From JAKZSU01 sp047517485 (lineage in GTDB: Bacteria; Pseudomonadota; Alphaproteobacteria; UBA7887), in assembly GCA_047517485.1 (NCBI GenBank), contig JAKZSU010000070.1, forward strand, positions 1-54,128: 54,128 nt of DNA. The letters are read 5' to 3'. The notes under the pieces were generated by a model. The model did no database searches. It was not told the origin of the DNA and saw nothing but the letters and a program-made list of their open reading frames with translations. A program made the translations under genes and the position numbers. Within the stretch, counting starts at the first letter, position 1; each line of letters begins with the position of its first letter. Shown piece by piece: positions 26,929-35,558 of this stretch.

Positions 26929-28149
26929 GTGACCGGAAAGGCCGGCGACGACTTTCTTCCCTATGGCCGCCAGACCATCGACGACGACGATATCGCGGCG
27001 GTCGCCGAGGTTCTGCGCGGCGATTGGCTGACTAGCGGCCCGGCGGTCGAGCGCTTCGAGACCGCGTTGGCATCACGCGTCGGCGCGCGCCACGCGGTGG
27101 CGTGTTCGAGCGGCACCGCGGCGCTCCACCTGGCGGCGCTCGCCCTCGACCTCGCACCCGGCGACCGCGTGGTGGTGCCGAGCCTGACCTTTCTCGCCAC
27201 CGCCAACGCACCGCATCATGCCGGCGCGGACATCGTCTTCGCCGATGTCGATGCCGACAGCGGGCTGATGGGCGCGGGCGATCTCAAAGCGGCGCTGGAT
27301 CGCGCCGAGCAAGACGGCGGCGCCAAGGTACGCGCGGTGTTTCCGGTTCATCTCAACGGGCAGTGTCGCGACATGGCGGAGATCGCCGCGCTGTGCGCCG
27401 AACACGGCTTGGCGGTGGTGCACGACGCGGCGCATGCCCTGGGCAGCCGCTTCATCGCCGGCAATGAAGACCATCCGGTGGGCTGGGGCGGCGACGGCAG
27501 CATGAACGCGTTCTCGTTCCACCCGGTGAAAACTATCGCCATGGGCGAGGGCGGCGCGGTGACCACCGACGACGACGCGACCGCCGAGCGCTTGCGTCTG
27601 GCGCGCAATCACGGGATGAGCCGCGACGCGAGCGGGTTCGTCAACGCCGCGCTGGCGTTCGACGCCGACGGCAACCCTAACCCGTGGTACTACGAAATGG
27701 CAGCGCCGGGCTTCAATTACCGGGCCAGCGACATCCATTGCGCGCTGGCCGCGAGCCAACTCGGCAAGCTCGATGGCTTCGTCGCGCGGCGCCGCGCGCT
27801 GGCCGCTTTGTATGATGAGGGATTGGCCGCGTTGGCGCCGATCGTCTCCCCGGTCGGCCGCAGCGCCGGATGCACGCCGGCGTGGCACCTCTACGTGGTG
27901 CTGATCGATTTCGAAGCAGCCGGGGTGAGCCGTGCCGAAGTGATGCGGCGGTTGGGCGCGCGCCGCATCGGCACCATGGTGCATTACCTGCCGGTCCATT
28001 TGCAGCCATATTATGCCGCGCGCAGCGGCGCGCTGTCGTTGCCCGGCGCCGAGCGCTATTACGCGCGCGCGCTCAGCCTGCCGCTGTACCCGGCGATGGC
28101 GGACTCGGATGTGGCGCGCGTTTTAGGAGAGTTGGCGGCGGCGCTTTAG
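26929..28149 (+). CDS. pseC: UDP-4-amino-4,6-dideoxy-N-acetyl-beta-L-altrosamine transaminase
   Basis: The PLP aminotransferase of pseudaminic acid synthesis. It aminates the 4-keto sugar made by PseB. 406 residues, DegT/DnrJ/EryC1 fold. The opening LPYGRQTIDDDDIAAVAEVL then RGDWLTSGPAVERFE is a PseC hallmark. The cofactor pocket is seen in CSSGTAALHLA and HDAAHALGS, with the Schiff-base lysine K201 in FSFHPVKTIAMGEGG. It lies downstream of the heparinase gene, about 18 kb from the other pse genes and on the opposite strand, and overlaps the convergent glycosyltransferase by 4 bp. Confidence 0.88.
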   Translation: MTGKAGDDFLPYGRQTIDDDDIAAVAEVLRGDWLTSGPAVERFETALASRVGARHAVACSSGTAALHLAALALDLAPGDRVVVPSLTFLATANAPHHAGADIVFADVDADSGLMGAGDLKAALDRAEQDGGAKVRAVFPVHLNGQCRDMAEIAALCAEHGLAVVHDAAHALGSRFIAGNEDHPVGWGGDGSMNAFSFHPVKTIAMGEGGAVTTDDDATAERLRLARNHGMSRDASGFVNAALAFDADGNPNPWYYEMAAPGFNYRASDIHCALAASQLGKLDGFVARRRALAALYDEGLAALAPIVSPVGRSAGCTPAWHLYVVLIDFEAAGVSRAEVMRRLGARRIGTMVHYLPVHLQPYYAARSGALSLPGAERYYARALSLPLYPAMADSDVARVLGELAAAL

Positions 28150-29294
28150 GCCTCGGTCTCGGTCGGGACCAGACTGAGCAGGCGGAGCTGGCGGGCGATC
28201 ACCAGGGTTTCGTCGAATTGTGCCAGGGCGCGTTGGCGACCGGCGGCGCCGAGGCGGGCGCGGGTGGCGGGCTCGGCGACCAGGGTTTGCAACGCGCGGG
28301 CCAATTTCGCCGGCTCGCGCACCGGCACCAGAAGGCCGGTTTCGCCGTCGATCACTTCCTCGCGGCTGCCGCGGATGTCGGTGGCGACGACCGGCAGACC
28401 GGTCATCATCGCCTCGATGATCGAGCGCGGCATGCCTTCGCGGTGCGACGGCAAGGTAAATATATCGGCGGCGCGTAACAGCGCATCGACATCGGTGCGC
28501 TGGCCGAGAAACCGCAGCCTCGGCGCGAGGATGGGATCGTCGCGCGCGGCATCGATTACGCCGCCGATGTCCTGCGCGTGATCGGTCGCCAGGCGCTCGC
28601 CGATCAACCACAGCACCGCGTCGACGTGGCGCATCGCCTCGAACAGATCGAGATATCCTTTTTCGGCGACCAGCCGACCGATCATCGCGATCACCACGGC
28701 ATCGCGCGGGGTCGCCAGGGCGTCGCGCGATGCGTCCCGCGAGCCGGGCAGTGGCGCGGGATGGAAGCGCTCGGCATCGACGCCGTTGCCGATCGCCTCG
28801 ATCACCCCACCACGGCACAGCTTGAGCCGGCGCGCGGTCGCCGCGTCTTCCTCGGCCTGGGTCAGCAGGATGTCGGTGATGCGGCCGCCAACCCATTCGA
28901 CGGCGACGAAAATAGCGCGCTTCCACGCCGGCATATGGTCATGAAAATAGAAGCCGTGCGCGGTGTAGGCGACGGTGGGAACACCGGCGCGCCAGGCGGC
29001 AATGCGGCCGATCAGCGCGGCGACGGGGGTGTGGACGTGAACCAGATCGAAGCGTTCGCGCCGCATGATGCCGCGCAGCGCGTGATAGGCGCGCCAATGG
29101 CGGCGCAGGCCGAACAGGGTGCGGGCGAAGGGAACCGCCTCGACCCGAATCCCTTGATCGCGGGCGCGCGCGGCGTAGGGACCATCGGCGCAGGCGACGA
29201 CGACATCGTGGCCGGCGTGAGCGATACCGTCGACCAGCGGCAGGAGAAAATGGTGGAGGGTGAAATCCACCGCGCAGACTTGGAGAACTTTCAT
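28146..29294 (-). CDS. Glycosyltransferase family 4
   Basis: A 382-residue GT-B enzyme. N-terminal acceptor domain MKVLQVCAVDFTLHHFLLPL with the exposed HVHTPVAALIGRIAAWRAG segment; C-terminal donor domain with IAMIGRLVAEKGYLDLFEA and the E-x7-E-type donor motif in HREGMPRSIIEAMMTGLPVV. The sequence resembles enzymes that transfer N-acetyl- or diamino-sugars to undecaprenyl-linked glycans (PglA/CapM-like), but donor and acceptor are not known. Last gene of a three-gene minus-strand block. ATG 29294 is used. Confidence 0.88.
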   Translation of the reverse strand: MKVLQVCAVDFTLHHFLLPLVDGIAHAGHDVVVACADGPYAARARDQGIRVEAVPFARTLFGLRRHWRAYHALRGIMRRERFDLVHVHTPVAALIGRIAAWRAGVPTVAYTAHGFYFHDHMPAWKRAIFVAVEWVGGRITDILLTQAEEDAATARRLKLCRGGVIEAIGNGVDAERFHPAPLPGSRDASRDALATPRDAVVIAMIGRLVAEKGYLDLFEAMRHVDAVLWLIGERLATDHAQDIGGVIDAARDDPILAPRLRFLGQRTDVDALLRAADIFTLPSHREGMPRSIIEAMMTGLPVVATDIRGSREEVIDGETGLLVPVREPAKLARALQTLVAEPATRARLGAAGRQRALAQFDETLVIARQLRLLSLVPTETEA

Positions 29295-29302
29295 CGCAAA
29301 CT

Positions 29303-31192
29303 TTATGCCTCGGCAAACCGCTCGTACCATGCCTGAAACGCGACCAGGGTCCAAAGTGCTTCCGAGGTATCGTCGCGCCGGCTGACCAGGGCGTCGTACC
29401 ATGCACGCGGTAATTCGGGGCGGAACAGGCCCTGTCGGCGCAGGCGCTCGGGATCGATGGCGCGGCGGGTACGGTCGCCTAAGGGTCCGGTGAGCCACTC
29501 GGCGATCGGCAGTTCGAAGCCTTTCTTGGGACGGCGGAAGACCTCGGCGGGCAGGCGATCGGCGAAGGCGCGGCGCAGCGCGATCTTGCCGCCGTCGCGC
29601 CCCAGCTTGAGGCGGCCGGGCATCGCGGCGGCGCACTCGACGACGCGGTGATCGAGAAACGGACAGCGAACCTCGAGACCGTTGGCCATGCTCATGCGGT
29701 CGACCTTGACCAGCATGTCGCCGGGCAGGCCGAGGCCGATGTCGGCGGCGAGCATCGCGTTTACCGGATCATCGGTGCCGGCGGCGGCGCGCAAAGACGC
29801 GACAAGCGCCTCGAGATCGGGCGCCGGCGCCGGCGCGCAGAACAGGCGATCGAGATCGCCGCTGTCGAGCAAGCGGTTCAATCCGGCCTGGCGCGCCGCC
29901 GGCGCCGCCCCGGCGTGCGCCGCGAAGCGTCGCAGACGGCGGAAACCCTCGAGCAGCGGGTGGGTCTTCGATTCTGGAAGCGCCGCGACCAGCGGCTCGA
30001 TCACGCTGGTGCGAAGCCAGGCGGGGATCGCCTGATAGAGCGCCGCGTAGCGTTCGGCGCGATATTTGCGGTAGCCACCGAACACCTCGTCGGCACCGTC
30101 GCCGGACAGCGCCACGGTGACCGCGCGCCGGGTCTCGCGCGCCAGCAGGTACATCGGTATGGCGGAGGAATCGGCGAACGGTTGATCGAGGCCGTCGAAC
30201 ACCGCGTCGAGCGCGGCGAGCGCTTCGCCGGCGCCGACCGCGACCTCGGTATGGCTGGTGCCGAGATGCGCGGCGAGCCGGCGCGCCGCCGGGCGCTCCT
30301 CGTAATAGGGCGCGGCACCTTCGAAGCCGACGGTGAAGGATTTGACCGTGCCGCCGTGGCGCGCCATCGACGCCGCGACCAGCGCGGAATCGATGCCGCC
30401 GGACAGGAACACCCCGAGCGGCACATCGGCGACCAGGCGATCGGCGACCGCGGCATCGAAGCGCGCGACCAGATCGCCGAGGGCGTCATCGTCGCTGGCA
30501 TAGTCGGGGCGCGGCTGTGCCGCGAGGTCGTACCAGCGGGTTACCGTAACGCCGTGCGCGTCGAGCCGGAGCATGTGCCCGGGCGGCAGCGACACGACCC
30601 CCGGCCGGATCGACGATGGATCGGGGAGATAGCGAAGGCTGAACAGCAGGCGAAGCGCGGCCGCGTCGATGCCGTCGCGGGTGTCGCGCAGACAATCGAG
30701 GGCGACGAGTTCGGACGCGAAGGACAGCCGCCCACCGTCGTCGGCATAGAGCAGCGGTTTTTTGCCGAACCGGTCGCGCGCCAGCACCAGCGCGCCGTCG
30801 TTCGGATCCCACAGCGCGAAGGCGAACATGCCGACCAGCCGGTCGAGCAGACCCTCGCCCCAGTGCCGCCACCCGGCGAGCAGAATCTCGGTGTCGGACT
30901 CGGTGCCAAACGTCCGGCCTAGCGACTCGAGTTCGCGGCGCAACTCACGATAATTGTAGATCTCGCCATTACAGACGATCACCGCGCCGTGCCCCGCCAT
31001 CGGTTGCCCGGCGCGGGCGCTGAGGTCGATCACGGCGAGGCGGGTATGGCCGAACGCGCAGCGGCCGTCGAACCAGGTACCGTCGGCGTCGGGCCCGCGG
31101 GGTGCGAGACGGCGGACGGCGCGCGCCAGGCGCGGCTCGACGGCGGCGCGGTCGAGACCGGCGAGCGCGACGGAGCCGGCGAGCCCGCACAT
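29303..31192 (-). CDS. asnB: Asparagine synthase (glutamine-hydrolysing)
   Basis: A 629-residue class II glutamine amidotransferase fused to an ATP-pyrophosphatase domain. After Met removal Cys2 (MCGLAGS) is the glutaminase nucleophile; RLAVIDLS and CNGEIYNYREL complete the N-terminal pocket. The synthetase P-loop VFLSGGIDSALVAASMARH lies near residue 255. In glycan islands such enzymes often amidate sugar carboxylates (WbpS/AsnB-like) rather than make free asparagine; either is possible. It lies 4 bp from the upstream GT4 and 8 bp from the downstream one, so is probably co-transcribed with both. Confidence 0.9.
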   Translation of the reverse strand: MCGLAGSVALAGLDRAAVEPRLARAVRRLAPRGPDADGTWFDGRCAFGHTRLAVIDLSARAGQPMAGHGAVIVCNGEIYNYRELRRELESLGRTFGTESDTEILLAGWRHWGEGLLDRLVGMFAFALWDPNDGALVLARDRFGKKPLLYADDGGRLSFASELVALDCLRDTRDGIDAAALRLLFSLRYLPDPSSIRPGVVSLPPGHMLRLDAHGVTVTRWYDLAAQPRPDYASDDDALGDLVARFDAAVADRLVADVPLGVFLSGGIDSALVAASMARHGGTVKSFTVGFEGAAPYYEERPAARRLAAHLGTSHTEVAVGAGEALAALDAVFDGLDQPFADSSAIPMYLLARETRRAVTVALSGDGADEVFGGYRKYRAERYAALYQAIPAWLRTSVIEPLVAALPESKTHPLLEGFRRLRRFAAHAGAAPAARQAGLNRLLDSGDLDRLFCAPAPAPDLEALVASLRAAAGTDDPVNAMLAADIGLGLPGDMLVKVDRMSMANGLEVRCPFLDHRVVECAAAMPGRLKLGRDGGKIALRRAFADRLPAEVFRRPKKGFELPIAEWLTGPLGDRTRRAIDPERLRRQGLFRPELPRAWYDALVSRRDDTSEALWTLVAFQAWYERFAEA

Positions 31193-31196
31193 TCGA

Positions 31197-32351
31197 CTAG
31201 TCGTCCGTCATCACGGACGGCCCGTGGTCGTGCAGGCGATTGAACGAGTCGACCATGCGCGGAACCGAGAAATGCTCGGCGATTCTCGCTCGGGCGCGCG
31301 CGCCCAGCGTCTTCGCGTCGCCGTCGAGGAGGGATTGGATCGCCGCGGCGAGCGCCGGCGGATCGCGCGGCGGCACGGTCAGTCCGCATTCACCGATCAG
31401 CCGCTTGGCATCGCCGACATCGGTGGCCACGGCGGGTAGACCGCACGCCATGCCCTCGGCCAGCGCGTTGGAAAAACCCTCGCCGAACGCCGAGCTCGAT
31501 ACGATGACGTCGCACGCCGGCAGCAGACGATCGACATCGTCGCGGCGGCCGAAGCGGAACAGGCGATCGACATCGGGCAGCTCGTTGGTGCGCTCGCCGA
31601 CCGCGAACGCATGGACGCCGGGAAGGCGGTCGAGCGCCTGGATGAAAGTCAGATAGTCCTTCATCGGATCGACGCGGCCGACGATCGCGATCAGGGGCGT
31701 ATCCGGATCGAGCGCGTGTTCGGCGCGCACGGCGGCGCGCACGTCGGCGTCGGGCCGGAAGCGTTCGGTATCGATGCCGTTGTCGATTACCGGAAAAGCG
31801 GCGGGGCGATAGCCGAGCCGGCGATGGACGGCACGACCGGCGACGGAATTGGCAACCACCGCGCCGGGCAGGCGGGAGAGCCACGCGCACAGCCGGACCA
31901 CACGGACCAGCTGGGCGCCGTAGCGCGCCATGTCGAGATCGGAACAGCGCACGCCCCAATACAACCGCGTCTCGCGCCAGCGTCGCGCCAGGATCCAGGC
32001 GACGGTGGCGAGCAGATCGGCGTGATACATCCAGCTTTGCAACACCGTCGGCTGCACCGTGCGGATGATCCGGATCAGTCGGAACAGCGCGCGCGGCGAC
32101 CAGCTGCCACGCGCCAGGCCGAGATCCATCGCCGGCACGCCGGCGGCATTCAGCCGGTCGCGGTTGGGGCCGCCGGGAACCAGGCTGACCACCGCCACCG
32201 CGCGCCCGGCGTCATGGTTGGCGGCGGCCAAGGTGGCGAGTTGGGTTTCCGCGCCGCCGGTCTGCAGGCTGGTGATGAGGTGGAGAACCCCGCCTCTCGC
32301 GGCGTTCAGGCGGGCGAGATCGGTCTCAAAAAGGCTACGGAATTCGGTCAT
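31197..32351 (-). CDS. Glycosyltransferase family 4
   Basis: A 384-residue GT-B enzyme starting at ATG 32351 (MTEFRSLFETD). The nucleotide-sugar domain has VLHLITSLQTGGAETQLATL near the N-terminus, IAIVGRVDPMKDYLTFIQAL in the second domain, and the E-x7-E-type motif SAFGEGFSNALAEGMACGLP. Arrangement is as in WbnK/RfaG-like enzymes that act on polysaccharide intermediates. It heads the three-gene minus block and is divergent from a disrupted methyltransferase 38 bp away. Confidence 0.87.
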   Translation of the reverse strand: MTEFRSLFETDLARLNAARGGVLHLITSLQTGGAETQLATLAAANHDAGRAVAVVSLVPGGPNRDRLNAAGVPAMDLGLARGSWSPRALFRLIRIIRTVQPTVLQSWMYHADLLATVAWILARRWRETRLYWGVRCSDLDMARYGAQLVRVVRLCAWLSRLPGAVVANSVAGRAVHRRLGYRPAAFPVIDNGIDTERFRPDADVRAAVRAEHALDPDTPLIAIVGRVDPMKDYLTFIQALDRLPGVHAFAVGERTNELPDVDRLFRFGRRDDVDRLLPACDVIVSSSAFGEGFSNALAEGMACGLPAVATDVGDAKRLIGECGLTVPPRDPPALAAAIQSLLDGDAKTLGARARARIAEHFSVPRMVDSFNRLHDHGPSVMTDD

Positions 32352-32389
32352 ACTCGCGCTGATTCGAGAAGGGATGAGCGATTCGACAG

Positions 32390-33411
32390 ATGACCGGCCT
32401 GGGTACCATGGCACGACGCGCGGTAAGACGCAGCACGGCGCTGACCTGCGCCTGGTATCTGGTCGACGATTGGCGAGCCGGCCGGCGCATCGCGCGCGGC
32501 GATTTTGCCACCCGCTCGGGGGCGCGGCACCAGGCCTTGTCGCTGGCCGAGTCGCTGACCTACGTCGATTTGATCCATCGGGATTATCTCGCCTACGCCG
32601 AGCGCGACTGGTTCACCGGCACCATCGCCGAGATCGGCCCGGGCGATAATTTCGGCTTGGCGATGCGCATGCTGGGCGACGGCGCCGACTCGGTGCACGC
32701 GATCGACCGCTACGCCAGCGCGCGCGACGCGGACCAGCAGGCGGCGATCTATCGGGCGTTGGCGGAAAAACATGGCCTGGGCGCGCTGTTCGACGGCGCG
32801 CCGGGCGAGGGCAATTTGCGCGGCTTGCGGTATCATCCGGGACGCCCGGCGGAGACCTTCTTCGCCGACAGCGGTCTGCGGTTCGACGCCATCCTGTCGC
32901 GCGCGGTGCTCGAACATCTCTACGATCCGATCGGCGCGCTCGACGACATGGCGGCGGCGCTCAATCCGGGCGGCATTCTGGTTCATCGCATCGATTTGCG
33001 CGATCACGGGATGTTCGATGGCCGCCATTCGATGGCCGCCATCCGCTGACCTTCCTTACCGTTCCCGAACGGATCCATAGCGCGATGACGCGCGCCTCGG
33101 GTCGACCGAACCGGGTTCAATTGCCGGCGTGGCGCGATTGGCTGAAACGATCGGGCTTGCGCGGCACGTTGCGGATCACCCGCCTGGCGGGGGTGCCCGG
33201 CGAGATCGCACCGGCGTCGTGGGACGAAGTCGACGCGACCGTGCGCGAGACCGCGCTGGCCACGGTGCGGGCAATCCGCCCAAAGCTGGCGGCCGGACCG
33301 GCGGCGCTCGACGACCGCGACTTGGCGGTCGCCGGCTGTGTATTGGTGGCGGAGAGTCATAGCGCGCCAAGCAGCTCGGCGAACGCCGCGACCACCGAGT
33401 CGCGCTCGTAG
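32390..33411 (+). pseudogene. SAM-dependent methyltransferase, frame broken by a 14-bp tandem duplication
   Basis: The first part (219 codons, to the stop at 33047-33049) has a class I methyltransferase core: IAEIGPGDNFGLAMRMLGDG (motif I) and FDAILSRAVLEHLYDPIGAL (motif IV region). It ends abruptly after GMFDGRHSMAAIR. Removing one of two identical 14-bp copies (33015-33028 and 33029-33042) restores the frame as DGRHPLTFLTVPERIHSAMT and joins it to the downstream reading frame (ASGRPNRVQLPAWRDWLKRS...) ending at 33411. So the intact gene would make about 335 residues. ATG 32408 is an alternative start. The 3' end overlaps the convergent GT4 by 55 bp. Confidence 0.85.
33015..33042. repeat. 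Exact 14-bp tandem duplication inside the methyltransferase gene
   Basis: TCGATGGCCGCCAT occurs twice head to tail. Fourteen is not a multiple of three, so two copies put a TGA in frame at 33047, while one copy keeps the methyltransferase open. Confidence 0.95.
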
Positions 33412-34421
33412 CGGCCGGGGAGCAGCGACGGGCGCATCTCATCAATTGACGTCGGGCCGACACGGCCAAGCGCCGCGGCGAACGGCGGCCCCCAAGCGGC
33501 GACGCTCACCGCGCCTTCGGGCGCCGCCGCCGCGACCTCGGCGATCCCGCCCGATTGCGGGGTGGCGATTACCGGGGTGCCGCAGGCCAGCGCTTCCAGG
33601 GCGACATTGGGCAGGCCTTCCCAACGCGACGGGATCAGCACCGCGTCGGCACCGGCGAGCCACGCCGCCGGCTCGGTGACAAATCCGGCGAACCGGACAC
33701 GGCCCGCGAGACCGCGCTGGCGCACGGCGTCTTCGAGGGTTTCGCGATCGGGTCCGTCGCCGAGGATGGTCAGGCGATCGCTAGCATCGCCATCGGCGAA
33801 CAGCGAGACCAAGCGGTCGAACCCTTTCTGCCGGGTCAGGCGCCCGGCGACGACGAACCGGCGGCCGGACCCCGGTTCGCGGACGGGCGCGGCGACGCGC
33901 AAGCCGGCGACATCGACCGGGTTAGGCAGCAGGCCCACGCGATCCGGCGCGACACCGAAGCGATCGGTCATTTCGCCGGCGGTCCCATCGTGCTGACAGA
34001 GCACCAAATCGGCGGTTCGATAGAGCGCGGTATAGGCCAGCGCCGTAAGGGTGGGCGAAGGCCCTTGCGGCAGACTGAGCGAAGGGGTGTTGGCCTCGCG
34101 GACCACCAGGCGGGTGGCCGCCGGCAACAGCGGGCGCAGCGCGAGCAGCGCGAGATTGAGGTAACCGAAAGACGAGAACACCGTGTCGAGCCGTTCGGCG
34201 CGCACCCAGCGGCGAATCGAGGAGAGCGCGTGACGCAGGCGGGGTTGGCCGAGATCGTGAACCGCGACGCTCTCGGCGACCAGGCCGGCGAGCGGTCCGG
34301 CCGCATCGAGCACCGCGATGTAAACCGCAACCGCGGGTCCGAGCCCGCCGACCAGGGTCAAGGCAACCCGTTCGGCGCCACCGCCAGCGAACGACGGTAG
34401 AATGAGTCCGAGCCGCTTCAT
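33357..34421 (-). CDS. Glycosyltransferase family 4
   Basis: A 354-residue GT-B enzyme. It starts MKRLGLILPSFAGGGAERVA, with the glycine-rich acceptor loop; the donor domain has RRFVVAGRLTRQKGFDRLVS and the E-x7-E-like motif SRWEGLPNVALEALACGTPV. Similar to enzymes that build O-antigen or capsule (for example WbdA/PglH-like). It is the last gene of the long minus-strand run and its end overlaps the convergent disrupted methyltransferase. Confidence 0.88.
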   Translation of the reverse strand: MKRLGLILPSFAGGGAERVALTLVGGLGPAVAVYIAVLDAAGPLAGLVAESVAVHDLGQPRLRHALSSIRRWVRAERLDTVFSSFGYLNLALLALRPLLPAATRLVVREANTPSLSLPQGPSPTLTALAYTALYRTADLVLCQHDGTAGEMTDRFGVAPDRVGLLPNPVDVAGLRVAAPVREPGSGRRFVVAGRLTRQKGFDRLVSLFADGDASDRLTILGDGPDRETLEDAVRQRGLAGRVRFAGFVTEPAAWLAGADAVLIPSRWEGLPNVALEALACGTPVIATPQSGGIAEVAAAAPEGAVSVAAWGPPFAAALGRVGPTSIDEMRPSLLPGRYERDSVVAAFAELLGAL

Positions 34422-34457
34422 GACTAATGAGAAAGATTGGTGGGGTTGATTCGCGAT

Positions 34458-35453
34458 CTATTTCTGGAAGCGAACGATGGTCGTGCTCCACGACAGGCCG
34501 ACACCGAATCCGCACAGAAGCGTGGTTTTTCCAGCGAGCGCTGCGGCGCCACCCAGTCGTTCGAGAACGATGGGGATGGTCGACGAGACGGTGTTGGCGC
34601 AGTCGGCGATCTCGATCGGCACTTTCTCGGGCGGCAACTCCATCACTTTGATCAGCCCGCGCACCATGTGGCCGCTCGCCTGATGGAAGACGAAATAATC
34701 CACGTCGGCGCGCGACATGCCATTGAGTTCGAGGCACCGATCGACGTCGGCCGGCACCCGCTTGATCATGAACTTCATGATCGCGCGGCCGTTCATGTAG
34801 AGCGCGCCGGGACCGCTGACCGGCATGTCGGGATTGCGGCTGCCGCCGCCGCGGACGATCAGTTCCTCGGCGCCGCCGCCGTCGGAGCCAAAGGTGAAGC
34901 GTCCGAGCTTGCCAGGACCGTCGGCGGTCAGCAGGGTCGCCGCGGCGCCGTCGCCAAACAGCGGCGAGGTGGCACGGTCGCTTTCGTCCATCACCTTGCT
35001 GTAGCCGTCGGCGGTCAACAGTAGCGCGGTGGAAAAACCGTGCGCCATCATCATTGAGCGCGTAATTGCGAGGCCGAAGAGAAAGCCCGAGCATCCCTGA
35101 TTGATGTCGAAGGCAGCGACGGTCTGCGCCAAGCCGAGGCGGTTCTGCACGATGTTGGCGGTGGTCGGCAGTTTGAAATCGGGGTTCTGGGTGCACAGAA
35201 CGACGAGCTCGATAGCCTCGCGCGCCTCCGGGGCGGTGGCGAACAAGCGCTCGGCGGCGGCCACCGCCATGTCCGAGACCGCCTCGTCGGGGCCGGCGAT
35301 GTGGCGCTCGAGAACGCCGATCTTGGTATCGAGAAAAGCGCGATCGAAGCCGAAGCGATCGACCAATTCCGCATTGGTGACCACGGCCTCGGGCAAATAC
35401 GAGGCGATTCGAGCAATGCCGGGATCGCTGTTTCGCGGAGTGCTATCTAGCAC
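34458..35453 (-). CDS. 3-oxoacyl-ACP synthase III-like (KAS III) enzyme
   Basis: A 331-residue thiolase-fold condensing enzyme with an intact triad: Cys121 in DINQGCSGFLFG, His257 in FVFHQASGH and Asn287 in ADCANTVSS. It resembles FabH but belongs to the wider KAS III family, which also includes acyltransferases that modify secondary metabolites and sugars. It sits among glycosyltransferases with no ACP or other fatty-acid gene near, so acylation or synthesis of an acyl group for the glycan is a fair guess; housekeeping FabH is less likely. Start is GTG 35453. A 105-bp gap precedes it. Confidence 0.88.
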   Translation of the reverse strand: MLDSTPRNSDPGIARIASYLPEAVVTNAELVDRFGFDRAFLDTKIGVLERHIAGPDEAVSDMAVAAAERLFATAPEAREAIELVVLCTQNPDFKLPTTANIVQNRLGLAQTVAAFDINQGCSGFLFGLAITRSMMMAHGFSTALLLTADGYSKVMDESDRATSPLFGDGAAATLLTADGPGKLGRFTFGSDGGGAEELIVRGGGSRNPDMPVSGPGALYMNGRAIMKFMIKRVPADVDRCLELNGMSRADVDYFVFHQASGHMVRGLIKVMELPPEKVPIEIADCANTVSSTIPIVLERLGGAAALAGKTTLLCGFGVGLSWSTTIVRFQK

Positions 35454-35558
35454 GCGGATTCTTTCATTAGGAGTAAGAGATCGATCTGGCGACGAAACGA
35501 GATGACTTAGGCTTTAGCGAAATTGGCGCCAGAATACCAGGGCGTTGGCGGCACCGTA

